Source: DATGMB01 sp035293845
Lineage (GTDB): Bacteria; Acidobacteriota; Terriglobia; Bryobacterales; Bryobacteraceae
Reading direction: 5' to 3'
Assembly: GCA_035293845.1 (NCBI GenBank)
Contig: DATGMB010000250.1
Location: forward strand, 1 to 20,259
DNA length: 20,259 bases
The position numbers and the translations under genes were made by a program. Shown here piece after piece: positions 1-5,772 of this stretch. Each line of letters starts with the position of its first letter. Position 1 is the first letter of the stretch. Below the pieces are notes generated by a model that did not search any database, was not told where the DNA came from, and saw nothing but the letters and a program-made list of their open reading frames with translations.

Positions 1-228
1 CTCTTCCTCGACTTTCTCCATCGGCCACATGCGCGTGACGTACGTGCCCGTCGCCGCGCGCAGCGGCCACAGATACGGCTTCACCACCTGCGGCCCCGCC
101 ACGTAGAAATCCGTGAACGGCTTGCCGTCGATTTCGACCGAGATCTTCTCGGAGCCGGGCGTGACCTTGACCTGCGCGGGCGCCAGCGCGGCGCAGAGCA
201 ATAGAGGAATGGCGAGTCTCATCTGCAT
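1..228 (-). CDS. DUF6807 (PmoA-like) secreted protein, N-terminal part
   Basis: The first 76 codons of a gene that runs off the left edge. The peptide starts MQMRLAIPLLLCAALAPAQ, a clear signal peptide with cleavage likely after APA. It continues with GSEKISVEIDGKPFTDFY and then VKPYLWPLRAATGTYVTR. The pattern of a short beta segment with DGKPFTDFY followed by a KPYLxPLRxxxGxxVTR block is the usual opening of the DUF6807 family (Pfam once named it PmoA). It has no demonstrated methane-oxygenase role and is common in Acidobacteria and Planctomycetes, often near sugar-metabolism genes. No Shine-Dalgarno is visible, so M3 (at 222) is an alternative start. The gene lies 11 nt after the end of vapC on the same strand and could be co-transcribed with it. 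Family call is from memory of the motif; exact function is unknown. Confidence 0.75.
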   Translation of the reverse strand, partial: MQMRLAIPLLLCAALAPAQVKVTPGSEKISVEIDGKPFTDFYVAGPQVVKPYLWPLRAATGTYVTRMWPMEKVEEE

Positions 229-239
229 TATTCTAACGC

Positions 240-656
240 TCAGGTGGTGAACGGGTCTTTGATTCGCACACTGCCGATCACGCCGCCGGAGGCGAGGTCC
301 TCGCTGTAGAGTACGCCGGCTCCGGCCGATCGCGCGGCATGCACGATCAGCGCGTCCCAGAACGAGATTCCGGACAAGCGGTGCAGTTCGATTGCCGCGA
401 TCACATCGCAGGCTTCGAAGCACACCACGTGCGCCTGCGCCATGATCTCCACCTTGCGTTGCGCGTCCGCGGCGCTCATTCCGAGCTTTCGGGTAGCCAC
501 CGAAAAGTATTCTTGCAGCACCTGAAGAGAAATCACTGCCCTGCCGGTGCGCAGGTGATCCGCAAAGAGCGCGGTCGCGCGTGCCTTCTTGCCGGGCGCC
601 GACAGGTTATCGGTGTGCAGCAGAACGTTCGCGTCGAAAAATGCAAGACCACTCAC
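240..656 (-). CDS. vapC: VapC-type PIN-domain toxin (ribonuclease)
   Basis: A 138-residue PIN-domain protein, the normal length for a VapC toxin. PIN toxins are Mg-dependent endoribonucleases that cut tRNA, rRNA or mRNA when not bound by their antitoxin. The acidic active-site residues are visible: D8 in FFDANVLL, E49 in VLQEYF, D101 in SFWDALIVHAA, and D120 (with E119) in LYSEDL. The start codon is GTG at 656 and overlaps the antitoxin stop as GTGA, which indicates translational coupling with the upstream antitoxin. Both genes appear to be driven by the palindromic promoter near 890-915. All catalytic positions are present, so the toxin looks intact. The RNA target cannot be read from sequence. 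Confidence 0.9.
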   Translation of the reverse strand: MSGLAFFDANVLLHTDNLSAPGKKARATALFADHLRTGRAVISLQVLQEYFSVATRKLGMSAADAQRKVEIMAQAHVVCFEACDVIAAIELHRLSGISFWDALIVHAARSAGAGVLYSEDLASGGVIGSVRIKDPFTT

Positions 657-880
657 CGGCGCTCGTGGATCTCCTCGCGATTGAATTTCCAGCCCTTCGA
701 ATCGCCGGTCGATGCCCGTGACAGCCGTTCAAACTCTGCAGCAGCCTCTTCTGGATCGGCTTTGCCCGCAAGGTGCTCGATGTATTCACGTATGAGCTGG
801 TTCAAGCTCTTGCCCATGGCCTGCGCCCGATGCCGTGCCTCCCGAAGTACGTCCTCTTCGATCGACAGAGTGGCATTCAT
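653..880 (-). CDS. vapB: VapB-type antitoxin
   Basis: A 75-residue antitoxin that neutralises the downstream PIN toxin and is expected to repress the operon. The first ~37 residues (MNATLSIEEDVLREARHRAQ and on to EYIEHLAG) look like a ribbon-helix-helix type DNA-binding unit: one short beta strand, then two helices. The tail ending GWKFNREEIHERR is the type of basic, aromatic-containing segment that plugs the toxin active site. The frame stays open to an ATG at 901, but that start would lie inside the palindrome and upstream of the -10 box, so the ATG at 880 is chosen. The stop codon overlaps the vapC GTG. Confidence 0.85.
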   Translation of the reverse strand: MNATLSIEEDVLREARHRAQAMGKSLNQLIREYIEHLAGKADPEEAAAEFERLSRASTGDSKGWKFNREEIHERR

Positions 881-886
881 TAGCCC

Positions 887-915
887 ATTATACGTGTACA
901 CGTATTACGTGTAAC
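887..915 (-). promoter_or_regulatory. vapBC promoter with palindromic operator; likely leaderless transcript
   Basis: On the minus strand a perfect -10 box TATAAT (892-887) follows a weak -35 GTTACA (915-910) with a 17 bp spacer. The spacer and the upstream end of the -10 are covered by a perfect 16 bp palindrome, ATACGTGTACACGTAT (890-905). A further half-site TACGTGTA (906-913) repeats 891-898. The -10 is followed by six bases and then the vapB ATG at 880, so transcription should begin at or next to that ATG, and no Shine-Dalgarno is present. VapBC complexes typically bind such dyads to autoregulate. Confidence 0.65.
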
Positions 916-917
916 TC

Positions 918-970
918 ATCCGCGAATGGCCTGCCCCTCAATTTCGACCGAGAGCTTTCCGGAGCCGGGA
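918..970 (-). pseudogene. Decayed relic of the DUF6807 gene start
   Basis: This stretch aligns with 109-160, inside the DUF6807 gene of this window, with 9 mismatches and a single one-base insertion (at about 937). The longest exact block is ATTTCGACCGAGA. Read on the minus strand it gives PGSGKLSVEI and then, after correcting the insertion, EGRPFADEL, against PGSEKISVEI and DGKPFTDFY in the intact copy. Homology stops abruptly at 970 and fades near 907. No start codon or signal peptide remains. It is best read as the remnant of a second DUF6807-like gene lying in the same orientation, with the toxin-antitoxin pair now between the two. Confidence 0.6.
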
Positions 971-1002
971 TGCCCATGCAGCCGGCGGAGTCATCTGAAT
1001 TC

Positions 1003-1665
1003 TCAGCTTTTGGCCAAAAATTGATCGATCCGTCCGGACCGCCGGATCAAGGCAATCCCGGCAGCCAGCCACCAGAGAGCCTGAATCGGAGCAAAAGACG
1101 TGACCGCTACCGAGAGAATTGGTTGATACAGCGAGGTGATGCCCAGGATAAAGAAGCAGGCGCCAATCACAACCGCCAGAACCCCGAACGCCTTCGGGAG
1201 AATCTTGCTTCCCATCAGGACGCTGCCCAGCGGAATAAATAGCACCGGCGCGGCTACGATGAAGTAGAGGTGTTGGATAGCATGGCCCACATTGTTCCCA
1301 ATGCGGCCCATCGTCGGCGGCGCGGAATCCAGCGCACAAATATAGAAGACCACCTCGGAGAGGCTGACCATCATCAGAATCGAGGCGCCAAGAAGAGTGA
1401 GCCATCCCATCAGGGAATTCGTGGCTGATGCCAGCCTGACCAGCGCCAGGGCGAAAATCACGATCAGGAGAGGACCAACCGATTGGAGCCAGGATGCCAC
1501 CATGACGTGGCGAAAGTGCGAGTGGGCGTATGCCATCATCTGATCGTCGGTGGCGTCGAGCGGAGGTCCCTGGTTGATGCCGAACGAATACAGAATCATG
1601 AGCACACCGAGTATCGCCGAAACTCCGGTCAGACGACTGATCCTTCGTGCCACATCCGGTTCCAT
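1003..1665 (-). CDS. Six-helix integral membrane protein, probably PadR-controlled
   Basis: A 220-residue protein made almost entirely of hydrophobic helices, at about residues 12-31, 53-79, 85-112, 129-150, 159-180 and 183-207. It has no signal peptide, no enzymatic motif and no ATP-binding site. The topology resembles small uncharacterised membrane proteins such as the DUF4386 type, but I cannot assign a family with certainty. The start ATG at 1665 has a strong Shine-Dalgarno, AGGAGG (1675-1670), four bases upstream. The gene is divergent from the PadR regulator and its promoter overlaps a 21 bp dyad, so it is probably the regulator's main target. PadR targets are often membrane or transport proteins that respond to toxic small molecules. 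Confidence 0.75.
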   Translation of the reverse strand: MEPDVARRISRLTGVSAILGVLMILYSFGINQGPPLDATDDQMMAYAHSHFRHVMVASWLQSVGPLLIVIFALALVRLASATNSLMGWLTLLGASILMMVSLSEVVFYICALDSAPPTMGRIGNNVGHAIQHLYFIVAAPVLFIPLGSVLMGSKILPKAFGVLAVVIGACFFILGITSLYQPILSVAVTSFAPIQALWWLAAGIALIRRSGRIDQFLAKS

Positions 1666-1685
1666 TCTTCCTCCTGCGCTAGATT

Positions 1686-1706
1686 AATATATCGAATCGA
1701 TATATT
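1686..1706. promoter_or_regulatory. PadR-type operator overlapping the membrane-gene promoter
   Basis: A perfect inverted repeat: arm AATATATCG (1686-1694), three-base centre AAT, arm CGATATATT (1698-1706). On the minus strand a promoter is visible with -35 TTGCTT (1714-1709), a 17 bp spacer and -10 TATATT (1691-1686), so the dyad spans the spacer and the -10. AT-rich ATAT-containing dyads are typical PadR sites. Binding here would block the membrane gene and probably also tune the PadR gene itself. Confidence 0.6.
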
Positions 1707-1746
1707 GAAAGCAAGAAGGCGAACGGGAGATTGGAACGGAGGCGTC

Positions 1747-2301
1747 ATGTACGAGTTGTTCTTATTGGGAAAGCTGATGGAAAGACCCTGGTACGGCTAC
1801 GAATACCAGAAGGCCCTGAACGGCTTTCTCGGCCCGTCAAGAGAGGTGAGTTGGGGGACGGTCTATCCGTTGATCCGAAGACTCGAGCGCGCCGGGTTCA
1901 TCCATCGTTTCCACGAACGCCGCCGTGCGACGGGGCGCCGTCAGCCCCAGAAATACGCGATTACGGCGAAGGGAAGAGCGCGTTTCTTGGAGCTCATGAA
2001 TTCCGGCGCGCCGGCAGGTGTCGACTTCCGCGACGTTTTCCGCGCGAAAGTCGGTAATTTCAGCCGTGTTGAGGCGAAAATCCGTGAACAGATCATCGCC
2101 GGTCATGTGGATCAGCTCACGAAGATTGTCTCCCATACGAATGCGATGGCGAAGGTCGTTGCAGAGATCCCCGAAATGCCGGAGCCGGTACGCCGGGATA
2201 TCCTTGCCGCCCTTTCGCACGAGCGGTTTCTCGCGGAGGCGGAAATCGGGTGGCTTCGCGAAGCACACGACGCCTTAATCGCATCGGAACTCAACGGCTA
2301 G
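1747..2301 (+). CDS. PadR-family transcriptional regulator
   Basis: A 184-residue regulator of the PadR family, winged-helix repressors that usually control one adjacent membrane or transport gene. Residues 1-85 form the winged helix, with the signatures MYELFLLGKLMERPWYGYEY, EVSWGTVYPLIRRLERAGFI and the wing RRQPQKYAITAKGRARF. Residues ~95-180 are helical (VEAKIREQIIAGHVDQL and on), the C-terminal dimerisation region. The frame stays open upstream, but the ATG at 1747 is preferred because GGAGG (1738-1742) precedes it and the protein then starts exactly at the conserved domain. The gene is divergent from the membrane protein and shares the 1686-1706 dyad with it. Confidence 0.9.
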   Translation: MYELFLLGKLMERPWYGYEYQKALNGFLGPSREVSWGTVYPLIRRLERAGFIHRFHERRRATGRRQPQKYAITAKGRARFLELMNSGAPAGVDFRDVFRAKVGNFSRVEAKIREQIIAGHVDQLTKIVSHTNAMAKVVAEIPEMPEPVRRDILAALSHERFLAEAEIGWLREAHDALIASELNG

Positions 2302-2350
2302 GGCGGCGCCCAGGCGCCCTTGCCGGAGCCGCCATCCCCGGACGTCGATT

Positions 2351-4747
2351 CTACGGTCTCCCCATCGCGCCCGCCAGATACCCCAGCACCATCGCCACGC
2401 GCTCGGGCGATCCCACAAACGGGTGCCCGCTCAGCCGCCGGTAGCTGAGCATCTCGCGGTAGATCGGGTCCGCCAGATTGGAATTGATCCCCCATCCGCC
2501 GAGATATTGCAGCCGGAGGTCGCGGTCGCGGTTGATCTCCGCGCCCGCCGTCCACGCGCCCAAGTCCGCGCGCGTCCCCATGTAGGTGCCGAACAGGTCT
2601 ACCGCCGAATTCACGCCGATATCCCGCAGCGACTCCACCACCGGCGCGAAATCCGGGTTCGCGAGGCGCGCCTCGGCCGCGTCCACATCGATGCGGGGCG
2701 GATCGAGGTGGCCCATGAAGACCATATCGTAGCCCTGCCCGCTCAGCGTATTCGCCCAGATCGTGGCATTGGGGAACGCCTCGAAGAAGGTCGCCAGCTC
2801 GCTCTTCACCGTCCGGATGTCGCTCTCGTACAGCGGCACGTAGAGCGTGAATGCGCCTCCGGGGTTGAGGTGCCGCTTCACCGCCTCGAAATACTCCTTC
2901 GAATAGAGCGCCGCCGTCCCCTTGACGAACACATCCAGCGGATCGGACGCGATGATGTCGTACTTTTCCGCCGTGGTCAGCAGATAATGCCGCGCGTCGT
3001 CGTAGACGATCCGGGTGCGCGGGTTGTGCAGCACGTCGTAGTCTTCCTTCGAGAAATACTTCGTCGAAATCGGCGGGATCACCGGCTCGATCTCGCAAAC
3101 GGTAATGCTCTCGATGCTCGCGTAGCGCGTGAAGGTGCCCGCCGAAACGCCCGCGCCGAAGCCGATGCCCAGCACCTTGCGCGGATTGGGATGGGTCAGC
3201 GCCGCCAGGTGCCCCACCATGCGCTGCAGCTTCATATCGAACGGCTCGTTGGTGGCCTCGACGTGGCCGTTGACGTCGATCTGCGTCGCGCCGTCCTCCC
3301 AGCGCGAAATCACCACCGACGAGTTCCGCCCTTCCGCCACGTGCAGAATCTTCGCCTTGCCCGCGTTGGTTGCGAGGCGCCGCCCGAACGCGATCACCTC
3401 GGGAGGAATCGCGTCGATGCGCGGCGCGAGCACAGCCGCCAGCAGGATCGACGCCGCCAGGGCCAGCGCCCCCGCCCGCTCGCGGTAAAGCGGCGCCAGC
3501 ACGAACCACGCGCTGGCCGCCGCAAGCACCAGCAGCGCCTGCTGCGTAGCCTGGGTGCCGATCCACGGCACCAGCGCCAGGCTGACCGCCAGCGCGCCCA
3601 CGATCGCGCCGAGCGTGTTGGCCGCGTAGACTCCGCCGACCAGCCGCGCCGGGTCTTCACCGTCCTCTGCCGCCGCGGCCAGCGCCAGCGGAAAGCTCGC
3701 GCCCCACAGCAGGGTCGGCGGCAGGATCGCCCAGAGGCAGCGCGCCATATCGAGCTGGAACAGGAGCCAGTTGCTGGTCGCGAGCATGGGATCGATCGGC
3801 CAATACGGCAGCGAGCTGGCAATCATCCCCGCCGTCCACGCGATCGCGGCCGCCAGCAGCACCTGGCACCAGCCGAGCGCCAGCCGCGCCTTCGCCGCGG
3901 TTCCGAGCGACCGCGCCAGCCACGACCCGGCCGCGCTCCCGCCCGCCAGGCCGATCAGGAATACCGCCAGGATGATGGAAAACACGTACACGGTCGATCC
4001 GAGCAGCATCCCCATCAGCCGCGTCCAGACCACCTCCGCGCCGAGAGCCCCGGCGCCCGAGAGCGCAATCGTGATGTAGATCGCCGTCGGACGAGCCGTG
4101 AGCGAGGACCGGTGACTCGCGCCTGCCTCAGGCGCCGCCTCGCGCCGCGACACCCACCAGCCCGCCACCGCGACCACCGCGTTGATTGCCGCCGCGGCCA
4201 GGCTCGCCACGACTACGTCATAGATCCGCAGCAGATAGAATCCGGCCGCGAGACACCCGAGCACCGCGCCCGCCGTATTCGCGCCGTAGAGCAGCCCCAT
4301 CCGCGACGCCCCCTCGGGCGTGCTTTCGAGCCACCGCGAGATCGCCGGCAGCGAAGCGCCCATCAGGATCGTCGGCGGCAGCATGCAGATGGCCGCGAGC
4401 AGTCCGCGGAGCAGCATGTTCTCGAGGCCGTGCGCCGCCACTGCCAGGTACGCCCGCCCCACCAGCGGCATCAGCACGAGCACCGCCAGCCCGCAGACGC
4501 CGATGCCCGCCTCGATCGCGGCGTAGATCCGCAGCGGATGCCCCGCCCGCCCGAGCCGCGCGAACCCGAGGCTGCCGACGCAAAGCCCGCCCATGAACGT
4601 AGCGAGCAGCACTCCCATCGAGACCGAAGTCGAGCCGATGGCAAGCTGCAGCATGTGGTACCAGACGATCTCGTAGATCAGCGCAGAACACCCGCTCGCC
4701 GCGAAGAGCGCGAGCAGCAGGGGGAAACGTCGTTGAGCGTGACTCAT
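2351..4747 (-). CDS. Membrane / spermidine-synthase-like fusion protein
   Basis: A 798-residue fusion. Residues ~1-440 are a polytopic membrane domain made of two internal repeats: SGCSALIYEIVW at 18 matches SGAGALGAEVVW at 230, PPTILMGASLP at 124 matches PPTLLWGASFP at 343, and LLYGANTAGAVLG at 152 matches GVYAANTLGAIVG at 372. Residues ~470-700 are a spermidine/spermine-synthase-like Rossmann domain with the nucleotide loop GIGFGAGVSAG (527-537), an acidic end of the next strand (CEIEP, 552-556), VYDDARHYL (581-589) and SDPLD (601-605) at the catalytic Asp position. Such fusions are common in Acidobacteria, and their substrate is not established; polyamine synthesis should not be assumed. 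The ATG at 4747 is chosen because AGGAG sits about 10 nt upstream. The open frame reaches 5032 but the extra residues look non-coding. Confidence 0.85.
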   Translation of the reverse strand: MSHAQRRFPLLLALFAASGCSALIYEIVWYHMLQLAIGSTSVSMGVLLATFMGGLCVGSLGFARLGRAGHPLRIYAAIEAGIGVCGLAVLVLMPLVGRAYLAVAAHGLENMLLRGLLAAICMLPPTILMGASLPAISRWLESTPEGASRMGLLYGANTAGAVLGCLAAGFYLLRIYDVVVASLAAAAINAVVAVAGWWVSRREAAPEAGASHRSSLTARPTAIYITIALSGAGALGAEVVWTRLMGMLLGSTVYVFSIILAVFLIGLAGGSAAGSWLARSLGTAAKARLALGWCQVLLAAAIAWTAGMIASSLPYWPIDPMLATSNWLLFQLDMARCLWAILPPTLLWGASFPLALAAAAEDGEDPARLVGGVYAANTLGAIVGALAVSLALVPWIGTQATQQALLVLAAASAWFVLAPLYRERAGALALAASILLAAVLAPRIDAIPPEVIAFGRRLATNAGKAKILHVAEGRNSSVVISRWEDGATQIDVNGHVEATNEPFDMKLQRMVGHLAALTHPNPRKVLGIGFGAGVSAGTFTRYASIESITVCEIEPVIPPISTKYFSKEDYDVLHNPRTRIVYDDARHYLLTTAEKYDIIASDPLDVFVKGTAALYSKEYFEAVKRHLNPGGAFTLYVPLYESDIRTVKSELATFFEAFPNATIWANTLSGQGYDMVFMGHLDPPRIDVDAAEARLANPDFAPVVESLRDIGVNSAVDLFGTYMGTRADLGAWTAGAEINRDRDLRLQYLGGWGINSNLADPIYREMLSYRRLSGHPFVGSPERVAMVLGYLAGAMGRP

Positions 4748-4789
4748 GGCGCAAAGGCTCCTGATGGTGTGACACATGATACCAGGGCC

Positions 4790-4814
4790 GGGGATCGGGG
4801 ATGGGGGATTGGGG
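4790..4814 (+). repeat. G-rich heptamer repeat (GGGGATN), intergenic
   Basis: Three heptamers, GGGGATC (4790-4796), GGGGATG (4797-4803) and GGGGATT (4804-4810), followed by GGGG (4811-4814). They lie between two divergent genes. Four evenly spaced G4 runs with three-base loops could form a G-quadruplex on the plus strand. The same unit occurs in a second intergenic spot at 12791-12825. The function is unknown. Confidence 0.75.
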
Positions 4815-4859
4815 CGCCTGCCACTCCGCGCTCGACGGTGAAACAATGAGGGACACGAA

Positions 4860-5756
4860 ATGATGCGAATTCTGTGGTGCCTTCTGATCGCCGTTGCGGG
4901 CAGCATCGCGCAAACCGGAAGCCACCAGCGATTTGAGGCCGCAGCCGTGAGGGCCCTCACGGCCGGGTCCGGCACTACCCCGCTGCGTCGAATCGCGGGT
5001 GGCCCAGGGACCGCGGATCCGGGGCAGATCACCTACTCCGGCCAAAGCTTAAGGGACCTGCTATTCCTCGCGTACCGCGTCCAGTTCTATCAAATGAACC
5101 CACCGGCATGGATGGAAAATGCCCGATTCGAGATCGCTGCCAAGCTCCCGCCAGGCGCGACGAGGGAGGACTTGCCCGCGATGCTGCAGGACCTCCTGGC
5201 GGAACGTTTTCACCTCGAGATTCACCGGGAGACGCACCCCATGGCGGGATACGCTCTCAAGGCTGGGCCCAAGGGCGCAAAGCTGGCGCCCGCTCCGTCC
5301 ACTCCTGGAGAACCCCCAAGTCCGGCGGCACGCTCCACAGGACCACATTTCGACGTGGACGCCAGTGGCTTCGTGAAACTTCCGCCCGGCGTGGCGAATG
5401 TGGTTACCTTGCCCGGCAGAGATGGCGTCATGCGGCTCACGGGCGCTCGCCAGACCGTCGGCGCATTGTGCGGCTTTCTCAGCCGCGAGCTGCAGCAGCC
5501 GGTGATCGATGAGACCGGTCTGCGCGGTCTCTACGACTTCCGCCTGGCCTACGCACCGGAAAACGTGCTGACGTCCTCGGCGCCGCCCGAGACGGTGGCG
5601 GGCCGCAACGAGCCGGGCGTCCCGGCGGCTTCCAATCCGGCCCCGACCGTAATTCAAGCAGTGGAAAGCCAACTCGGGCTCATCATGGAGCGCCGGCGCA
5701 TTCCGGTCGAGGTGCTCGTCATCGATCACGTAGACCGGATGCCTGATTCAAATTGA
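4860..5756 (+). CDS. TIGR03435 / DUF3738 soil-associated secreted protein
   Basis: A 298-residue exported protein of the TIGR03435 (DUF3738) family, which is strongly expanded in soil Acidobacteria and has no known biochemical role. The N-terminus MMRILWCLLIAVAGSIAQ is a signal peptide. Family hallmarks are FEAAAVR just after it, then YSGQSLRDLLFLAYRVQFYQ (59-78), PPAWMENARFEIAAKLPPGA (81-100), the MLQDLLAERFHLEIHRE block (108-124) followed by YALKAGPKGAKL (131-142), a late DETGLRGLYDFRLAY segment, and a terminal VLVIDHVDRMPDSN. GAGGGA (4848-4853) is a good Shine-Dalgarno for the ATG at 4860; a second ATG follows at 4863. The gene is divergent from the synthase fusion and convergent with the TonB-dependent protein gene, with only 16 nt between the stops. 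Confidence 0.92.
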   Translation: MMRILWCLLIAVAGSIAQTGSHQRFEAAAVRALTAGSGTTPLRRIAGGPGTADPGQITYSGQSLRDLLFLAYRVQFYQMNPPAWMENARFEIAAKLPPGATREDLPAMLQDLLAERFHLEIHRETHPMAGYALKAGPKGAKLAPAPSTPGEPPSPAARSTGPHFDVDASGFVKLPPGVANVVTLPGRDGVMRLTGARQTVGALCGFLSRELQQPVIDETGLRGLYDFRLAYAPENVLTSSAPPETVAGRNEPGVPAASNPAPTVIQAVESQLGLIMERRRIPVEVLVIDHVDRMPDSN

Positions 5757-5772
5757 GCGAGCGGCAGAATCG

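Noticed and set aside
240..970. vapBC carried on an insertion sequence or integron cassette
   Set aside because: No transposase, terminal inverted repeats or attC-like fold; the flanking similarity is a coding relic, too diverged for a target-site duplication.
2302..2350. Possible bidirectional terminator between the PadR gene and the synthase fusion
   Set aside because: GGGCG/CGCCC and GGCGCC dyads exist but loops are poor and there is no T-run.
2423..4849. An 808-codon open frame on the plus strand
   Set aside because: It is antisense to the membrane/synthase fusion, Arg/Pro/His-rich with no domain or signal; typical shadow of a high-GC gene.
4748..5032. N-terminal extension of the synthase fusion to 5032
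   Set aside because: It would overlap the divergent TIGR03435 gene and encode the heptamer repeat; a Shine-Dalgarno supports the ATG at 4747.
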